Below, one piece after another: positions 36,331 through 45,486 of a DNA stretch of 64,000 nt. The first letter of the stretch is position 1. Each line of letters opens with the position of its first letter. Made by a program: the position numbers and the translations under genes. The notes under the pieces were generated by a model, which worked only from the letters and a program-made list of their open reading frames with translations, ran no database searches and was not told where the DNA came from. This DNA comes from Ligilactobacillus aviarius subsp. aviarius DSM 20655 (GTDB lineage Bacteria; Bacillota; Bacilli; Lactobacillales; Lactobacillaceae): assembly GCF_001436315.1 (NCBI RefSeq), contig NZ_AYZA01000019.1, positions 148,189 to 212,188 of the forward strand. Reading direction: 5' to 3'.

Positions 36331-37635
36331 ATGGCTGAAAAGAAACACGATGTTGTCTTAGATGTCAATGAACGGCCGAAACCCGGGCAATGGGTCGGAC
36401 TTTCAATTCAACATATGTTTTCAATGTTTGGCTCAACCGTTTTGGTTCCAATTCTGGTTGGACTAAATCCAGGAATCGCCTTATTCAGTTCCGGAGTCGG
36501 AACGTTGATGTATATCCTGATTACGAAGGGTAAGATTCCCGCATACATGGGATCAAGCTTTTCATTCATCGTGCCGATGGTCGCTTTAATGAAGACAGTC
36601 GGCTATCCTGGAATTGCCCAAGGGACAATTGCCGTTGGGTGTGTTTACCTAATCGTATCGCTGATCGTCAGCAAGATCGGTTCGGATTGGATCGATAAGA
36701 TTTTACCGCCAATCGTCGTTGGCCCGATCATCATGGTAATTGGGTTATCACTTGCGGGAACAGCTGCAAAGGATGCAACGATTAACGCTGCTGGTCACTA
36801 TGACTTGCGGTACTTCTTGGTTGCATTGTTGACCTTGATGATCACGATCTTCTTTAACATGTATCTTAAAGGATTCATGGGATTGATTCCGATTCTTTTA
36901 GGAATTGTCTTTGGTTACGGAATTGCATGCTTATTCGGCCTGGTCAACTTTGCACCAATTGCTAAAGCGCACTGGATCAGTTTGCCAGCATTCCAAATTC
37001 CATTTGTGACGTATCACCCGCACATTTTCTGGGGTGCGATTTTGAGTATGGCACCCATCGCGTTCGTCACAATGACCGAACACATGGGCCACATTATGGT
37101 CTTGAATGAGTTAACTGATCGGGATTTCTTCAAGGATCCCGGCTTGAACCATACGCTTGCCGGTGATGGGACAGCATCAATTATTGCCGGTCTTGTCGGT
37201 GGTCCGCCCGTTACAAGTTACGGTGAAAACATCGGGGTCCTTGCGATTACCAAAGTTCACAGTGTTTACGTTCTTGGCGGCGCAGCGTTATTTGCAATCC
37301 TATTTAGTTTTATCGGAAAGTTAAGTGCGTTGATCCAATCAATTCCAAGTCCGGTAATCGGCGGAATCTCATTCTTGCTTTTCGGGGTAATTGCCTCAAA
37401 CGGATTAAAGGTTTTGATCGATAACAAAGTTGATTTAGGAAAGAAGCGCAACTTAATGGTTGCCTCAACGATTTTAGTTATTGGGATCGGAAATGCTTAC
37501 CTTCAACTTGGGCAATATCAATTCTCTGGCTTAGCTGTTGCATCAGTCATCGGGGTTATTTTGAACTTGATTTTGCCAGATAAAGCCAATAGCGAAAAAG
37601 AAGTTGAAGCCAAAGCGGCCAAACGCAATGACTAA
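36331..37635 (+). CDS. pyrP: Uracil permease
   Basis: A 434-residue membrane transporter of the nucleobase-ascorbate (NCS2) family. The uracil branch is indicated by LSIQHMFSMFGSTVLVPILVG near the N-terminus, the central MAPIAFVTMTEHMGHI, and GLVGGPPVTSYGENIGVLAIT carrying substrate-contact residues. It imports uracil by proton symport. The ATG at 36331 is eight bases after AGGAGGA; an in-frame ATG at 36295 is inside the terminator. The PyrR leader confirms a pyrimidine substrate. Confidence 0.95.
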   Translation: MAEKKHDVVLDVNERPKPGQWVGLSIQHMFSMFGSTVLVPILVGLNPGIALFSSGVGTLMYILITKGKIPAYMGSSFSFIVPMVALMKTVGYPGIAQGTIAVGCVYLIVSLIVSKIGSDWIDKILPPIVVGPIIMVIGLSLAGTAAKDATINAAGHYDLRYFLVALLTLMITIFFNMYLKGFMGLIPILLGIVFGYGIACLFGLVNFAPIAKAHWISLPAFQIPFVTYHPHIFWGAILSMAPIAFVTMTEHMGHIMVLNELTDRDFFKDPGLNHTLAGDGTASIIAGLVGGPPVTSYGENIGVLAITKVHSVYVLGGAALFAILFSFIGKLSALIQSIPSPVIGGISFLLFGVIASNGLKVLIDNKVDLGKKRNLMVASTILVIGIGNAYLQLGQYQFSGLAVASVIGVILNLILPDKANSEKEVEAKAAKRND

Positions 37636-37743
37636 AAATTAAATTGGAGCTTACCAATTAATAAAATTAAACGAATGATTTTAGATATTAGAACCGATTT
37701 ACAAACAATAAGGTATTATTTTTGATTAATGTTAATAATTTAA

Positions 37744-37772
37744 TTGAATTATCGAATTTAATTGGGTACAAT
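37744..37772 (+). promoter_or_regulatory. Promoter of nucleoside transporter gene
   Basis: TTGAAT and TACAAT with a 17-base spacer lie in the 183-base gap after pyrP. No terminator for pyrP was identified in this gap. Confidence 0.6.
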
Positions 37773-37818
37773 TAGACTGTTATAAATTTACTAGCAATTA
37801 TATTGAGGAGGAGAACAA

Positions 37819-39051
37819 TTGTATCTCGCAGTTAATATTATTGGTTTACTTATCTTCCTTCTGATCGGCTGGCTCTTTTCAAAGGACCGCAAGAAGATCG
37901 ATTGGAAGGGTATCGGTATTATGGTAGTCTTCAACCTTTTGATGGCGTTCTTCTTGGTTAAGGTTCCGTGGGGACGTGACATCGTTAAGGGCTTGGCTGC
38001 CGGATTTGACACATTGATTCAAGTCGCATACAAAGGAATCGCATTCTGTATCCCAAGTATGGTTCACGTGAAGAACATGGACTTCTTTGTTAGTGTCTTG
38101 TTACCAATTCTTTTGATCGTTCCGTTATTTGATATCTTAACTTATATTGGTTTCTTACCATGGGTTATCAAGTGGATCGGAAAGATTTTAGCATTCATCA
38201 CGCGGCAACCGAAGTTCGAATCATTCTTCGCCGTTGAAATGATGTTCTTAGGAAACACTGAAGCCTTAGCCGTTTCATCCCTTCAATTAAAACAAATGAA
38301 GGCATCCCGGAACTTGACGCTTGCGATGATGTCAATGAGTTGTGTTACAGCTTCAATTTTAGGTTCATACATGCAAATGATGCCGGCGCAATTCATTTTA
38401 ACCGCTGTCCCGATCAACGTGATCAATGCCTTGGTCGTAACTGCAATGCTTAACCCGGTTGAAGTTTCAGAAGCTGAAGATACAATTGCCACGATGAAGG
38501 GCTCAGCAGCCAAAGAATCAGGCGATGTTGAAGCTGACGGTAAGAAAGAACCATTCTTCTCATTCTTAGGCGATTCAATTTTGGGTGCCGGCCGTTTGGT
38601 ATTGATCATCGCTGCGAACGTTATCACATTCGTTGCTTTAGCTGCCTTGATCGATAAGATTCTTTCATTAGTACATATTTGGTCAATGGAAAAGATCCTT
38701 GGCTACATCCTTTATCCATTTGCATGGCTCTTAGGGGTCGGCGGCGATCCGCATACTGTCTTACAATTAAGTCAGTACATGGGAACGAAGTTGATCACCA
38801 ACGAATTCGTTGTTATGGGGAAGGTTTCACCAATCATTCATACCTTTGCACCACACTTTAGAGCTGTCTTAACAGTCTTCTTAACATCATTTGCTAACCT
38901 TTCAACAATCGGAATGATCATCGGTTGCTTCAAGGGAATCGTAAATCGTGAAAAGAACGACTTGATTTCAAAGAACGTTGGATACATGCTTCTTTCAGGA
39001 ATTCTTGTATCACTTCTTTCAGCCGCAATGGTTGGATTATACGTTTGGTAA
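37819..39051 (+). CDS. Concentrative nucleoside transporter (NupC type)
   Basis: A 410-residue membrane protein of the CNT family, which imports nucleosides with protons or sodium. Characteristic segments are EMMFLGNTEALAVSSLQLKQ near residue 137-156, MSMSCVTASILGSYMQMMP, and the C-terminal gate domain with GTKLITNEFVVMG. The start is TTG at 37819 behind GAGGAGGAG. A hydrophilic loop near residues 215-245 separates the two halves. Its position after the uracil permease suggests a pyrimidine-salvage neighbourhood. Confidence 0.9.
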   Translation: MYLAVNIIGLLIFLLIGWLFSKDRKKIDWKGIGIMVVFNLLMAFFLVKVPWGRDIVKGLAAGFDTLIQVAYKGIAFCIPSMVHVKNMDFFVSVLLPILLIVPLFDILTYIGFLPWVIKWIGKILAFITRQPKFESFFAVEMMFLGNTEALAVSSLQLKQMKASRNLTLAMMSMSCVTASILGSYMQMMPAQFILTAVPINVINALVVTAMLNPVEVSEAEDTIATMKGSAAKESGDVEADGKKEPFFSFLGDSILGAGRLVLIIAANVITFVALAALIDKILSLVHIWSMEKILGYILYPFAWLLGVGGDPHTVLQLSQYMGTKLITNEFVVMGKVSPIIHTFAPHFRAVLTVFLTSFANLSTIGMIIGCFKGIVNREKNDLISKNVGYMLLSGILVSLLSAAMVGLYVW

Positions 39052-39074
39052 AAGATTAAAATTAAAGATCAAAG

Positions 39075-39106
39075 AAGGTCGCATGCAGTGCGGCCTTTTT
39101 GTTTTT
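39075..39106 (+). terminator. Terminator after nucleoside transporter gene
   Basis: AAGGTCGCA and TGCGGCCTT form a nine-base-pair stem followed by a T-rich run. Confidence 0.88.
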
Positions 39107-39117
39107 GCTACTTTGTT

Positions 39118-39126
39118 TGCTATAAT
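39118..39126 (+). promoter_or_regulatory. Extended -10 promoter of MFS gene
   Basis: TGCTATAAT is an extended -10 element directly after the terminator and 36 bases before the MFS start codon. Confidence 0.6.
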
Positions 39127-39161
39127 AATCAACTGTGATATTTTTTACGGAGGATTATTGG

Positions 39162-40544
39162 ATGAATTCAAAAACTTTACGAGCGGTTACCGCAACGGGA
39201 ATTTTATCGTTTGCTGGGATTGTCGTTGAAACCGCAATGAACGTTGCTTTTCCAACGCTCATGCGGGATTTTCACGTTTCAACGTCTGCGGTGCAATGGT
39301 TGACGACCGGATACTTACTGGTCCTTGCACTCGTAATTCCAACGTCATCATTTTTAAAACGCAGCTTTAAGACGAAAAGTTTATTTGTAATTTCAAACTT
39401 ATTCTTTATTTTAGGAACGGTGGCAGCCATGCTTGCGCCATCCTTTGCAATTATTTTACTCGGACGGTTAATTCAAGGAATCGGAACCGGGATTGCATTG
39501 CCATTGATGTTTAACATCATTGTCGAACAGGTGCCGATTTCCAAAACCGGAACGGTAATGGGCTTTGCAAACTTAATTATTGCAATCGCGCCGGCAGTTG
39601 GCCCGACAATGGGCGGTTTCATTGTTAAAATGTTTGGTTGGCGGGTCATTTTCCTGGTGTTATTGCCATTACTAGTAATCTCGTTGATTCTTGGAATGAC
39701 GTCCATTACCCAGAAATCAGCGATTGAACATTTGAAATTTGACTTCATCAGTTGGATCATTTTAGCAATTGCGTTCAGCAGCCTCGTATTTGCAACGAAC
39801 CAGGCTTCAATTTCTGGGTGGCTTGATTGGCGGGTCATTGTTCTGTTGCTGGTAAGTGTGCTTGCTATTCTGGGATTTTACAAGTATTCAAAGAAGCCAC
39901 ACCATCCGTTGATTCGGACCAATGTATTACTGAATTGGCGGTTTGATTTAAGCACGATCGCGCTGATGATCTCCCAATTCAGTATTTTGGGAACAAGTTT
40001 CTTATTACCAAACTTTGCGCAATTATCTCTTCATCAAAACGCGTTCGTTGCCGGTTTACTGCTTTTACCAGGAACAACGCTCGGAATCTTTTTGTCATTG
40101 CTTGGCGGAAAGATGTACGATGTTTTAGGAGCGCGAAAACCGATCATGCTTGGCTTTAGTCTGTATGCCATCGCAACCTTGCTTTTCAGCATCTTTATGC
40201 CAAAAATGACAATTTGGATGATCATTATCTTCTTTGCGATTGCAATTATGGGACAGGCATTTAGTTCCGGAAACACGATGACAAGCGGGCTTCATCAAGT
40301 TGAAGATCAATTCAGTACCGATGCAAATGCAGTTTTGAATACCGTGCAACAGTTGGCCGGAGCTTTAGGGACCTCAATTGTTGCGACAATTGTTGCGGAA
40401 CACCAGCGTGCAGCCCATCACATTGCTTTTGGAACCATGACCGGCGTTCGAACGGCATTTTGTTTGTTGTTCATCTTACAGTTAGTTGCATTGTTATTTA
40501 CATTTTTAGTTACGCAAAAAGCAGCAAAGAAAAATAAAAGATGA
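39162..40544 (+). CDS. MFS drug exporter, DHA2-like
   Basis: A 460-residue protein with about 14 hydrophobic helices, typical of the EmrB/QacA (DHA2) branch. Motif C-like GFANLIIAIAPAVGPTMGGFI occurs near residue 140-160 and the N-terminal SFAGIVVETAMNVAFPTLMRD matches the branch. Such proteins export hydrophobic compounds in exchange for protons. The ATG at 39162 follows ACGGAGGA at seven bases; an upstream ATG at 39135 has no site. A flavin reductase gene follows after 14 bases and is probably cotranscribed. Confidence 0.88.
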   Translation: MNSKTLRAVTATGILSFAGIVVETAMNVAFPTLMRDFHVSTSAVQWLTTGYLLVLALVIPTSSFLKRSFKTKSLFVISNLFFILGTVAAMLAPSFAIILLGRLIQGIGTGIALPLMFNIIVEQVPISKTGTVMGFANLIIAIAPAVGPTMGGFIVKMFGWRVIFLVLLPLLVISLILGMTSITQKSAIEHLKFDFISWIILAIAFSSLVFATNQASISGWLDWRVIVLLLVSVLAILGFYKYSKKPHHPLIRTNVLLNWRFDLSTIALMISQFSILGTSFLLPNFAQLSLHQNAFVAGLLLLPGTTLGIFLSLLGGKMYDVLGARKPIMLGFSLYAIATLLFSIFMPKMTIWMIIIFFAIAIMGQAFSSGNTMTSGLHQVEDQFSTDANAVLNTVQQLAGALGTSIVATIVAEHQRAAHHIAFGTMTGVRTAFCLLFILQLVALLFTFLVTQKAAKKNKR

Positions 40545-40558
40545 AATGAGGCGATAAA

Positions 40559-41170
40559 ATGGTTACAGTCAATGTTATTTTAGGAAGTAACCGGCAAGTG
40601 GCGATTGGCAAACGACTGTTTAAATACCTTGAAAATCAAATTGCACCGTTGGTCGGTGAACGCGATGAAATCACCTTCAAGTTCATTACGTTAGATCAAT
40701 ATCATTTAGACTTCTTCCATGAAGATTTACCCCCAATCAATAACCCGGAACGGAAACTTGCCACTAATGAGCAACAATGGATCGATGACATGCAGGCTGC
40801 TGACGGGTATATCTTCATTACTCCAGAATATAACCATTCAATTCCGGCCGTTTTGAAGAATGCAATTGATTATTTGGCATTTGAAGGCAATCGGAAGCCG
40901 GCTAAAATCATTAGTTATGCCGATAGTATGCGGGCCGGTCAATTTGGTGGCGAAGCTTTGCGCGAAGTAATCAATCGGTTAGGCTTTATCACTTTGCCAA
41001 TGATCACCACGGTCGGTAAGGTTACGGCAAACTTTTCAGCAGATGGCTTTTTGCTTGAAGACGCGCCATCTGGAGCATATTACCAGAAGAAATTGCTGGA
41101 AACCTTGCATGAAATTGGCTTTTACAGCCGTGTTTTAAAGGATCATCCATACCAGGAGTTTAATGATTAA
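40559..41170 (+). CDS. NADPH-dependent FMN reductase-like protein
   Basis: A 203-residue flavodoxin-fold protein of the NADPH-dependent FMN reductase family. The phosphate loop LGSNRQVAIGKR near residues 8-19 and the FITPEYNHSIPAVLKNAIDY segment near 82-101 are diagnostic for FMN binding. Relatives act as azo, quinone or chromate reductases. The gene follows the exporter after 14 bases, consistent with detoxification. Confidence 0.9.
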   Translation: MVTVNVILGSNRQVAIGKRLFKYLENQIAPLVGERDEITFKFITLDQYHLDFFHEDLPPINNPERKLATNEQQWIDDMQAADGYIFITPEYNHSIPAVLKNAIDYLAFEGNRKPAKIISYADSMRAGQFGGEALREVINRLGFITLPMITTVGKVTANFSADGFLLEDAPSGAYYQKKLLETLHEIGFYSRVLKDHPYQEFND

Positions 41171-41174
41171 AAGG

Positions 41175-41210
41175 AAAGGAGGTTGTGATATAAATCACAA
41201 TCTCTTTCTT
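41175..41210 (+). terminator. Terminator after flavin reductase gene
   Basis: AAAGGAGGTTGTGAT and ATCACAATCTCTTT pair with a short loop; the T run is imperfect. Confidence 0.65.
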
Positions 41211-41232
41211 ACTACCAAGAGGAGTGATTGAG

Positions 41233-44109
41233 TTGGAAAAACAATTTTTTAATCAAATTTTGGCTAACAGTCTGATTCAGGAAAATTCAAATCATTCTAA
41301 TCAATACCTTGCACCGCAAATCATTACTAATCAGCCGCATGATTGTTTGTGGCAGCATCTTAAATATGAACTGCTGCACTGTAAAGAATTTAAATGGGCG
41401 GTCGCTTTTATTACCCGCGATATGCTGACGCCGTTGAAAGTGGTTTTAAAGGAACTGGCAACCAAGGGCGTGCACGGAACCCTGATCACTGGAACGTATC
41501 TAGGGTTTAATGAACCTGCAGTTTTTCGGGAACTGATGAAAATTTCAAACCTTGATGTTCGAATCGTAACCGCTCCAGGATTTCATGCAAAGGGGTATTT
41601 CTTTGATTATGATGAATATCAAACGGCATATATTGGAAGTGCTAATTTTACGCGCAGTGCGCTGATTCAAAATCAAGAATGGAATTTACGGCTGACATCA
41701 ATGCAGCAGGGACAGTTTATCAAGCAACTCAATACAGAATTTGAACGGTTGCAGCAGCAAAGTGTCCCGTTAACTTATGATTGGATCGATGAATATCAAG
41801 AAGGCTACGTTAAACCGCAACGGCCGGGTTCATCATCACGAACCGATCAGGCAGCGCCAATTGCACCTAATAAAATGCAGGCAGCTGCCCTTAATGAATT
41901 GGACGATTTGTACTATCAGCAACATGCTTCCCGGGGACTGATCGTTTCAGCGACGGGAACTGGGAAAACTTACTTAGCGGCTTTATGGACGAAGAAATTT
42001 AAGCCGCACCGCTTTTTATTTGTCGTTCACCGCGAACAGATTTTGTTAAAGGCCAAGGATAGTTTTTATAGGGTGATTGGCGGGGCTAAAGATGATTTCG
42101 GAATTTTAAGCGGAAACCAGCACCATGCGGAAGCTAAGTACGTTTTTGCAACGGTTCAAACCATTTCGCAAATGGAAAAGATGAAACAATTTGCTCCCGA
42201 TGAATTTGACCTCATCATTATTGATGAAGCGCACCATGCCGCTGCCAAGAATTATCAATCATTACTGAATTACTTCAAACCGCAATTTTGGTTGGGCATG
42301 ACCGCAACGCCTGAACGGATGGATAATCAAGATGTTTTTCAGCTTTTTGATTATAACTTGGCGTATGAAATTCGGTTGCAAGATGCCTTGGGAAATAACA
42401 TGTTATGTCCGTTTCACTATGTTGGGGTCGCCGACTATGAAATTAACGGACAGTTGATCGATGATACGGCATCATTAAAGTATTTAACGGCAACCGACCG
42501 GGTCGATTATGTTTTGGAACAGTTGGACTATTACGGCGATAACGGACAACCGACTGCCGGGTTGGTTTTCTGCAGTCGCACAGCCGAAGCAACCCAGCTT
42601 GCAGAAATTTTTACGCAAAAAGGGCATCCGGCAAAGGCATTGACCAATCAGTCAAGTGCAACGGAGCGGGCAAGGGTGATTGCGCTTCTTGAAAAGCATC
42701 AGATTGAATATATCATTACGGTCGATTTGTTTAATGAAGGGGTTGATATTCCGTGTTTAAATCAAATCGTAATGCTGCGCAGCACGCAATCCAGCATTGT
42801 CTTTACCCAGCAACTCGGCCGTGGTTTGCGGAAGTATCCGGGAAAAGATTTCGTAACGGTCATTGATTTCATCGGAAATTACCGGAATAATTACCTGATC
42901 CCGATCGCCCTTTATGGCGACAACGATGGCGATCCGGATCGTTTGAAGACCGAATTACTGACTGAGGATCTTGTCGGCGTTTCAACGATCAATTTTACGT
43001 CCATTTCAAAACAGGTTATTTTGGATTCACTAGCCAAGGTCAAACTTAATTCGCTTCAAACATTGAAAACCGAGTATCTGAACTTAAAACAGCAACTTGG
43101 ACGTGCGCCATTATTGATGGATTATCAAAAATTCGGAACGGTTTCTGCCCGGCCATTTATTGAAAATCCCCGGCTGAATAACTATGCAGAATTTTTAGGG
43201 AAAATGGGAGCGAAAGTTCAACTTTCGGAATATCAGAATCAAGTTTTGACGTTTATTACGAAGGAACTGGCCAATGGTAAGCGGCCGCATGAACTGATCG
43301 TGTTGCGGGAGCTGATCGAACACGGACATATTGCATTTGACCAGTTGAAGCGAATCTTTAATTCGCAGCATATTTATGTTAACGATGCGGTCATTCAATC
43401 GGTCATCCAAGTCCTTTCACTGGCATTCTTTGATGTTAAAGCGGGAAAGACGACCCGTAAGGCCCAATACGGCGATCATTCATTGATTCAAACGGATTTG
43501 TTGGAAATCAGCTTAAGTTCAGCATTTAAACAAGCATTGACCCAAAGTGGAACCGATTTTAAGCGGCTCGTAAATGATGCAATCAAGGTTGGATTAGATT
43601 TCAATCAAAATTACAACAATCAGGCGCAATTTACGCTGGATCAGTCATACTCGCGGAAGGATGTTTGCCGGCTTTTGAACTGGGAAAAGGATGTCAGCGC
43701 ACCGCTTTACGGTTACCGGGTAACGGATGAAGTATGTCCAATCTTTATTACGTACCATAAAAGTGATGATGAGCATCAACGCAGTGCCCGTTATCAAAAT
43801 GATTTTACGGCGAACTCCGTAATCAAATGGTATACGCGTAGTCCGCGACATTTAACTTCAGATGAAGTTCAAAAATTACTCCGGGGAGTTGATCAAGGAA
43901 ATCAGCAAACCCGCATCGAAATTTTTATCAAACGCAATGACGCAGCGGGAAAAGAATTCAACTATGTTGGTGAAGGGGAAATCATTCCCGGCTCCGTGCA
44001 TGAAGAAAAAATCGCTTCAAATCGGGGGCGTGAAAAGGCGGTCGTCGCAATGGAAATTCGATTAAAAACGCCGTTAACACTGGCCGCAGCGCAGAAAATA
44101 ACCGATTAG
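41233..44109 (+). CDS. PLD-domain DEAD/DEAH helicase with DUF3427
   Basis: A 958-residue multidomain protein. Residues about 40-185 form a phospholipase-D-like nuclease domain with a single HKD-type motif (HAKGYFF, then GSANFTRSAL). The helicase core follows: Walker A SATGTGKTYLA near residue 240, DEAH box IIDEAHHAA, motif III GMTATPERMD, and motif VI QLGRGLRKYPGKD. The C-terminal 400 residues correspond to DUF3427. TTG 41233, eight bases after AGGAG, is a better start than the GTG at 41224. Proteins with this layout are widespread and are proposed to act in DNA repair or in defence against foreign DNA. No methylase or specificity gene adjoins it, so it is not a classical restriction system. 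Confidence 0.88.
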   Translation: MEKQFFNQILANSLIQENSNHSNQYLAPQIITNQPHDCLWQHLKYELLHCKEFKWAVAFITRDMLTPLKVVLKELATKGVHGTLITGTYLGFNEPAVFRELMKISNLDVRIVTAPGFHAKGYFFDYDEYQTAYIGSANFTRSALIQNQEWNLRLTSMQQGQFIKQLNTEFERLQQQSVPLTYDWIDEYQEGYVKPQRPGSSSRTDQAAPIAPNKMQAAALNELDDLYYQQHASRGLIVSATGTGKTYLAALWTKKFKPHRFLFVVHREQILLKAKDSFYRVIGGAKDDFGILSGNQHHAEAKYVFATVQTISQMEKMKQFAPDEFDLIIIDEAHHAAAKNYQSLLNYFKPQFWLGMTATPERMDNQDVFQLFDYNLAYEIRLQDALGNNMLCPFHYVGVADYEINGQLIDDTASLKYLTATDRVDYVLEQLDYYGDNGQPTAGLVFCSRTAEATQLAEIFTQKGHPAKALTNQSSATERARVIALLEKHQIEYIITVDLFNEGVDIPCLNQIVMLRSTQSSIVFTQQLGRGLRKYPGKDFVTVIDFIGNYRNNYLIPIALYGDNDGDPDRLKTELLTEDLVGVSTINFTSISKQVILDSLAKVKLNSLQTLKTEYLNLKQQLGRAPLLMDYQKFGTVSARPFIENPRLNNYAEFLGKMGAKVQLSEYQNQVLTFITKELANGKRPHELIVLRELIEHGHIAFDQLKRIFNSQHIYVNDAVIQSVIQVLSLAFFDVKAGKTTRKAQYGDHSLIQTDLLEISLSSAFKQALTQSGTDFKRLVNDAIKVGLDFNQNYNNQAQFTLDQSYSRKDVCRLLNWEKDVSAPLYGYRVTDEVCPIFITYHKSDDEHQRSARYQNDFTANSVIKWYTRSPRHLTSDEVQKLLRGVDQGNQQTRIEIFIKRNDAAGKEFNYVGEGEIIPGSVHEEKIASNRGREKAVVAMEIRLKTPLTLAAAQKITD

Positions 44110-44171
44110 TTCATATTATTTATGAATGGTTGTTCATAATAAAATTCGTATAGAAATTATAATAATATATT

Positions 44172-44200
44172 TTGACGCAATTTAAAAAAATCGATACAAT
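44172..44200 (+). promoter_or_regulatory. Promoter of XRE regulator gene
   Basis: TTGACG and TACAAT are spaced by 17 bases. An inverted repeat TTATGAA-TGGTTG-TTCATAA lies just upstream at 44120-44139 and could be an operator or weak terminator of the helicase gene. Confidence 0.65.
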
Positions 44201-44276
44201 GAAAGTGTGAATAGGAGATCGGTGATGATAGCAAAGAACTACAAAGCAATCTCAAAAAGAAAGGCGATGTAGGAGG

Positions 44277-44477
44277 ATGCAGTTAGGAAAAAACCTGAAA
44301 ATTGCTCGTCAAAATTCGGGATACACCCAAGAAGAAGTGTCAAATATCTTATTTGTTTCCCAACAAACGATTTCAAATTGGGAAAAGGAGATCAGCACTC
44401 CGAGTGTAAGTGACTTGGTCAAAATCAGTAATTTGTATCAAGTCTCAGTCGACACGCTTTTGAAGGATCAATTGTAG
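44277..44477 (+). CDS. XRE-family HTH regulator (small)
   Basis: A 66-residue protein that consists only of a Cro/C1-type helix-turn-helix: LGKNLKIARQNSGYTQEEVS, then FVSQQTISNWEKEISTPSV. The AGGAGG directly abuts the ATG, an unusually short spacing that should give weak translation; no alternative start exists in frame. No partner gene follows closely. Single-domain regulators like this control toxin-antitoxin systems, prophages or themselves. Confidence 0.85.
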   Translation: MQLGKNLKIARQNSGYTQEEVSNILFVSQQTISNWEKEISTPSVSDLVKISNLYQVSVDTLLKDQL

Positions 44478-44611
44478 TGCACATCAAAATTGTATCCAAA
44501 ATATTTTCTATTAATTGGCGACTTTTTATGGCAAAATAAAGAAAAGGGTTAAGCGAATTGGAGAATGAATCAGGGAGATTTGGGGAATTTTAATTAGAAA
44601 GAGTGATTGAA

Positions 44612-44779
44612 ATGTGGTTAATGGTCGGATGTCAGTCAGGAAAAGTATATTTGAAAGCGTCAACAAAAGCTGAGCTTAACCAGCTTGCAATTACCAAGTA
44701 CAAGCGGACAGACAATGCAACAACCCGTTTCCGTCAAGAATTGTATCCGGAACCGATGCGTTATATGAAAAAAGCATAA
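44612..44779 (+). CDS. Small conserved-looking protein, 55 residues
   Basis: A 55-residue frame starts MWLMVGCQSGKVYLKAS and ends RYMKKA with TAATAA. It is preceded by AAAGAG and followed seven bases later by a strong terminator, so it is probably a real gene. It uses CGG and CGT codons like the core genes. I do not recognise the family. Confidence 0.6.
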   Translation: MWLMVGCQSGKVYLKASTKAELNQLAITKYKRTDNATTRFRQELYPEPMRYMKKA

Positions 44780-44786
44780 TAATCAA

Positions 44787-44816
44787 AGAATCGTGCAGTC
44801 CGCACGGTTCTTTTTT
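44787..44816 (+). terminator. Terminator after the 55-residue gene
   Basis: AGAATCGTGC and GCACGGTTCT pair over ten bases with a five-base loop, followed by six T. Confidence 0.93.
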
Positions 44817-44824
44817 GTCCGTGA

Positions 44825-44833
44825 TGTTATAAT
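44825..44833 (+). promoter_or_regulatory. Extended -10 promoter of PEBP gene
   Basis: TGTTATAAT is an extended -10 element 33 bases before the PEBP start codon. Confidence 0.6.
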
Positions 44834-44866
44834 AATGACAGAGTTTAAAAGAAATAGGGTGAAAAA

Positions 44867-45370
44867 ATGAAAGTTAATGTTCCATTAGATCACGGCTTTT
44901 TGCCTGACAAATATGCAAAGAAAGCAGCGCCCGAATTCCAATTGAAAGATCATCCAATTGTTTCTTTCCCAATTGATATTCAGGATGCACCTGCTGGCAC
45001 CCAGACCTTTGCGTTAACGTTAGTTGACTTTGATGCGATTCCAGTTTGCGGATTTGCATGGATTCACTGGACAGCAGCTAATATCCCAGTTGAATTAAAT
45101 CATTTACCTGAAAATGCTAGTCGTGAATTGCATGACTTTATTCAGGGAAACAATAGTGCTGCCGGTTACCTTGTTGGCGGCGATCAAACAATTAGTCGCA
45201 ACTATCTTGGACTGCGGCCACCAGAAGGCGTTCACAACTATACATTGACCGTTTATGCCCTCGATACCGAACTTCCACTGGAAAATGGCTACTGGATGAA
45301 TGAACTGTTAGATGCTATGAAGGGGCATGTTTTGGAAAAGGTAAAGGTTGAATTACCTTATGGGGAGTAA
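44867..45370 (+). CDS. PEBP/YbhB-YbcL family protein
   Basis: A 167-residue member of the phosphatidylethanolamine-binding / Raf-kinase-inhibitor-like family. The core sequences are QTFALTLVDFDAIPVCGFAWIHW near residue 45-67, GYLVGGDQTISRNYLGLRPP and HNYTLTVYALD. No signal peptide is present. The bacterial proteins have no settled function. Own promoter and terminator. Confidence 0.9.
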   Translation: MKVNVPLDHGFLPDKYAKKAAPEFQLKDHPIVSFPIDIQDAPAGTQTFALTLVDFDAIPVCGFAWIHWTAANIPVELNHLPENASRELHDFIQGNNSAAGYLVGGDQTISRNYLGLRPPEGVHNYTLTVYALDTELPLENGYWMNELLDAMKGHVLEKVKVELPYGE

Positions 45371-45380
45371 TTTGAATTAA

Positions 45381-45415
45381 AGAATTAAGATGGATGTCTT
45401 AGTTCTCTTTTTTTT
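45381..45415 (+). terminator. Terminator after PEBP gene
   Basis: AGAATTAAGA and TCTTAGTTCT form a ten-base-pair stem with one wobble pair and a six-base loop, then CTTTTTTTT. Confidence 0.9.
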
Positions 45416-45486
45416 GCAAAAAATGCAAAAAATGCAAAATCAAAATTTTATGCAAAAAATGCAAAATTTGCAAAAAATGCAAAAAG
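45415..45486 (+). repeat. Tandem array of eight 9-bp units (TGCAAAAAA)
   Basis: Units begin exactly every nine bases, at 45415, 45424, 45433, 45442, 45451, 45460, 45469 and 45478. Seven begin TGCAAAA, four of them being exactly TGCAAAAAA; the fourth unit has degenerated to AAAATTTTA. The array begins on the T run of the preceding terminator and contains the -35 box of the following gene. Its A-tracts are near helical phase and should bend the DNA. Confidence 0.95.

Noticed and set aside
45415-45486. CRISPR-like or iteron array
   Set aside because: Units are only 9 bp, contiguous and without spacers; there are no cas or rep genes nearby, and the array sits in a promoter.
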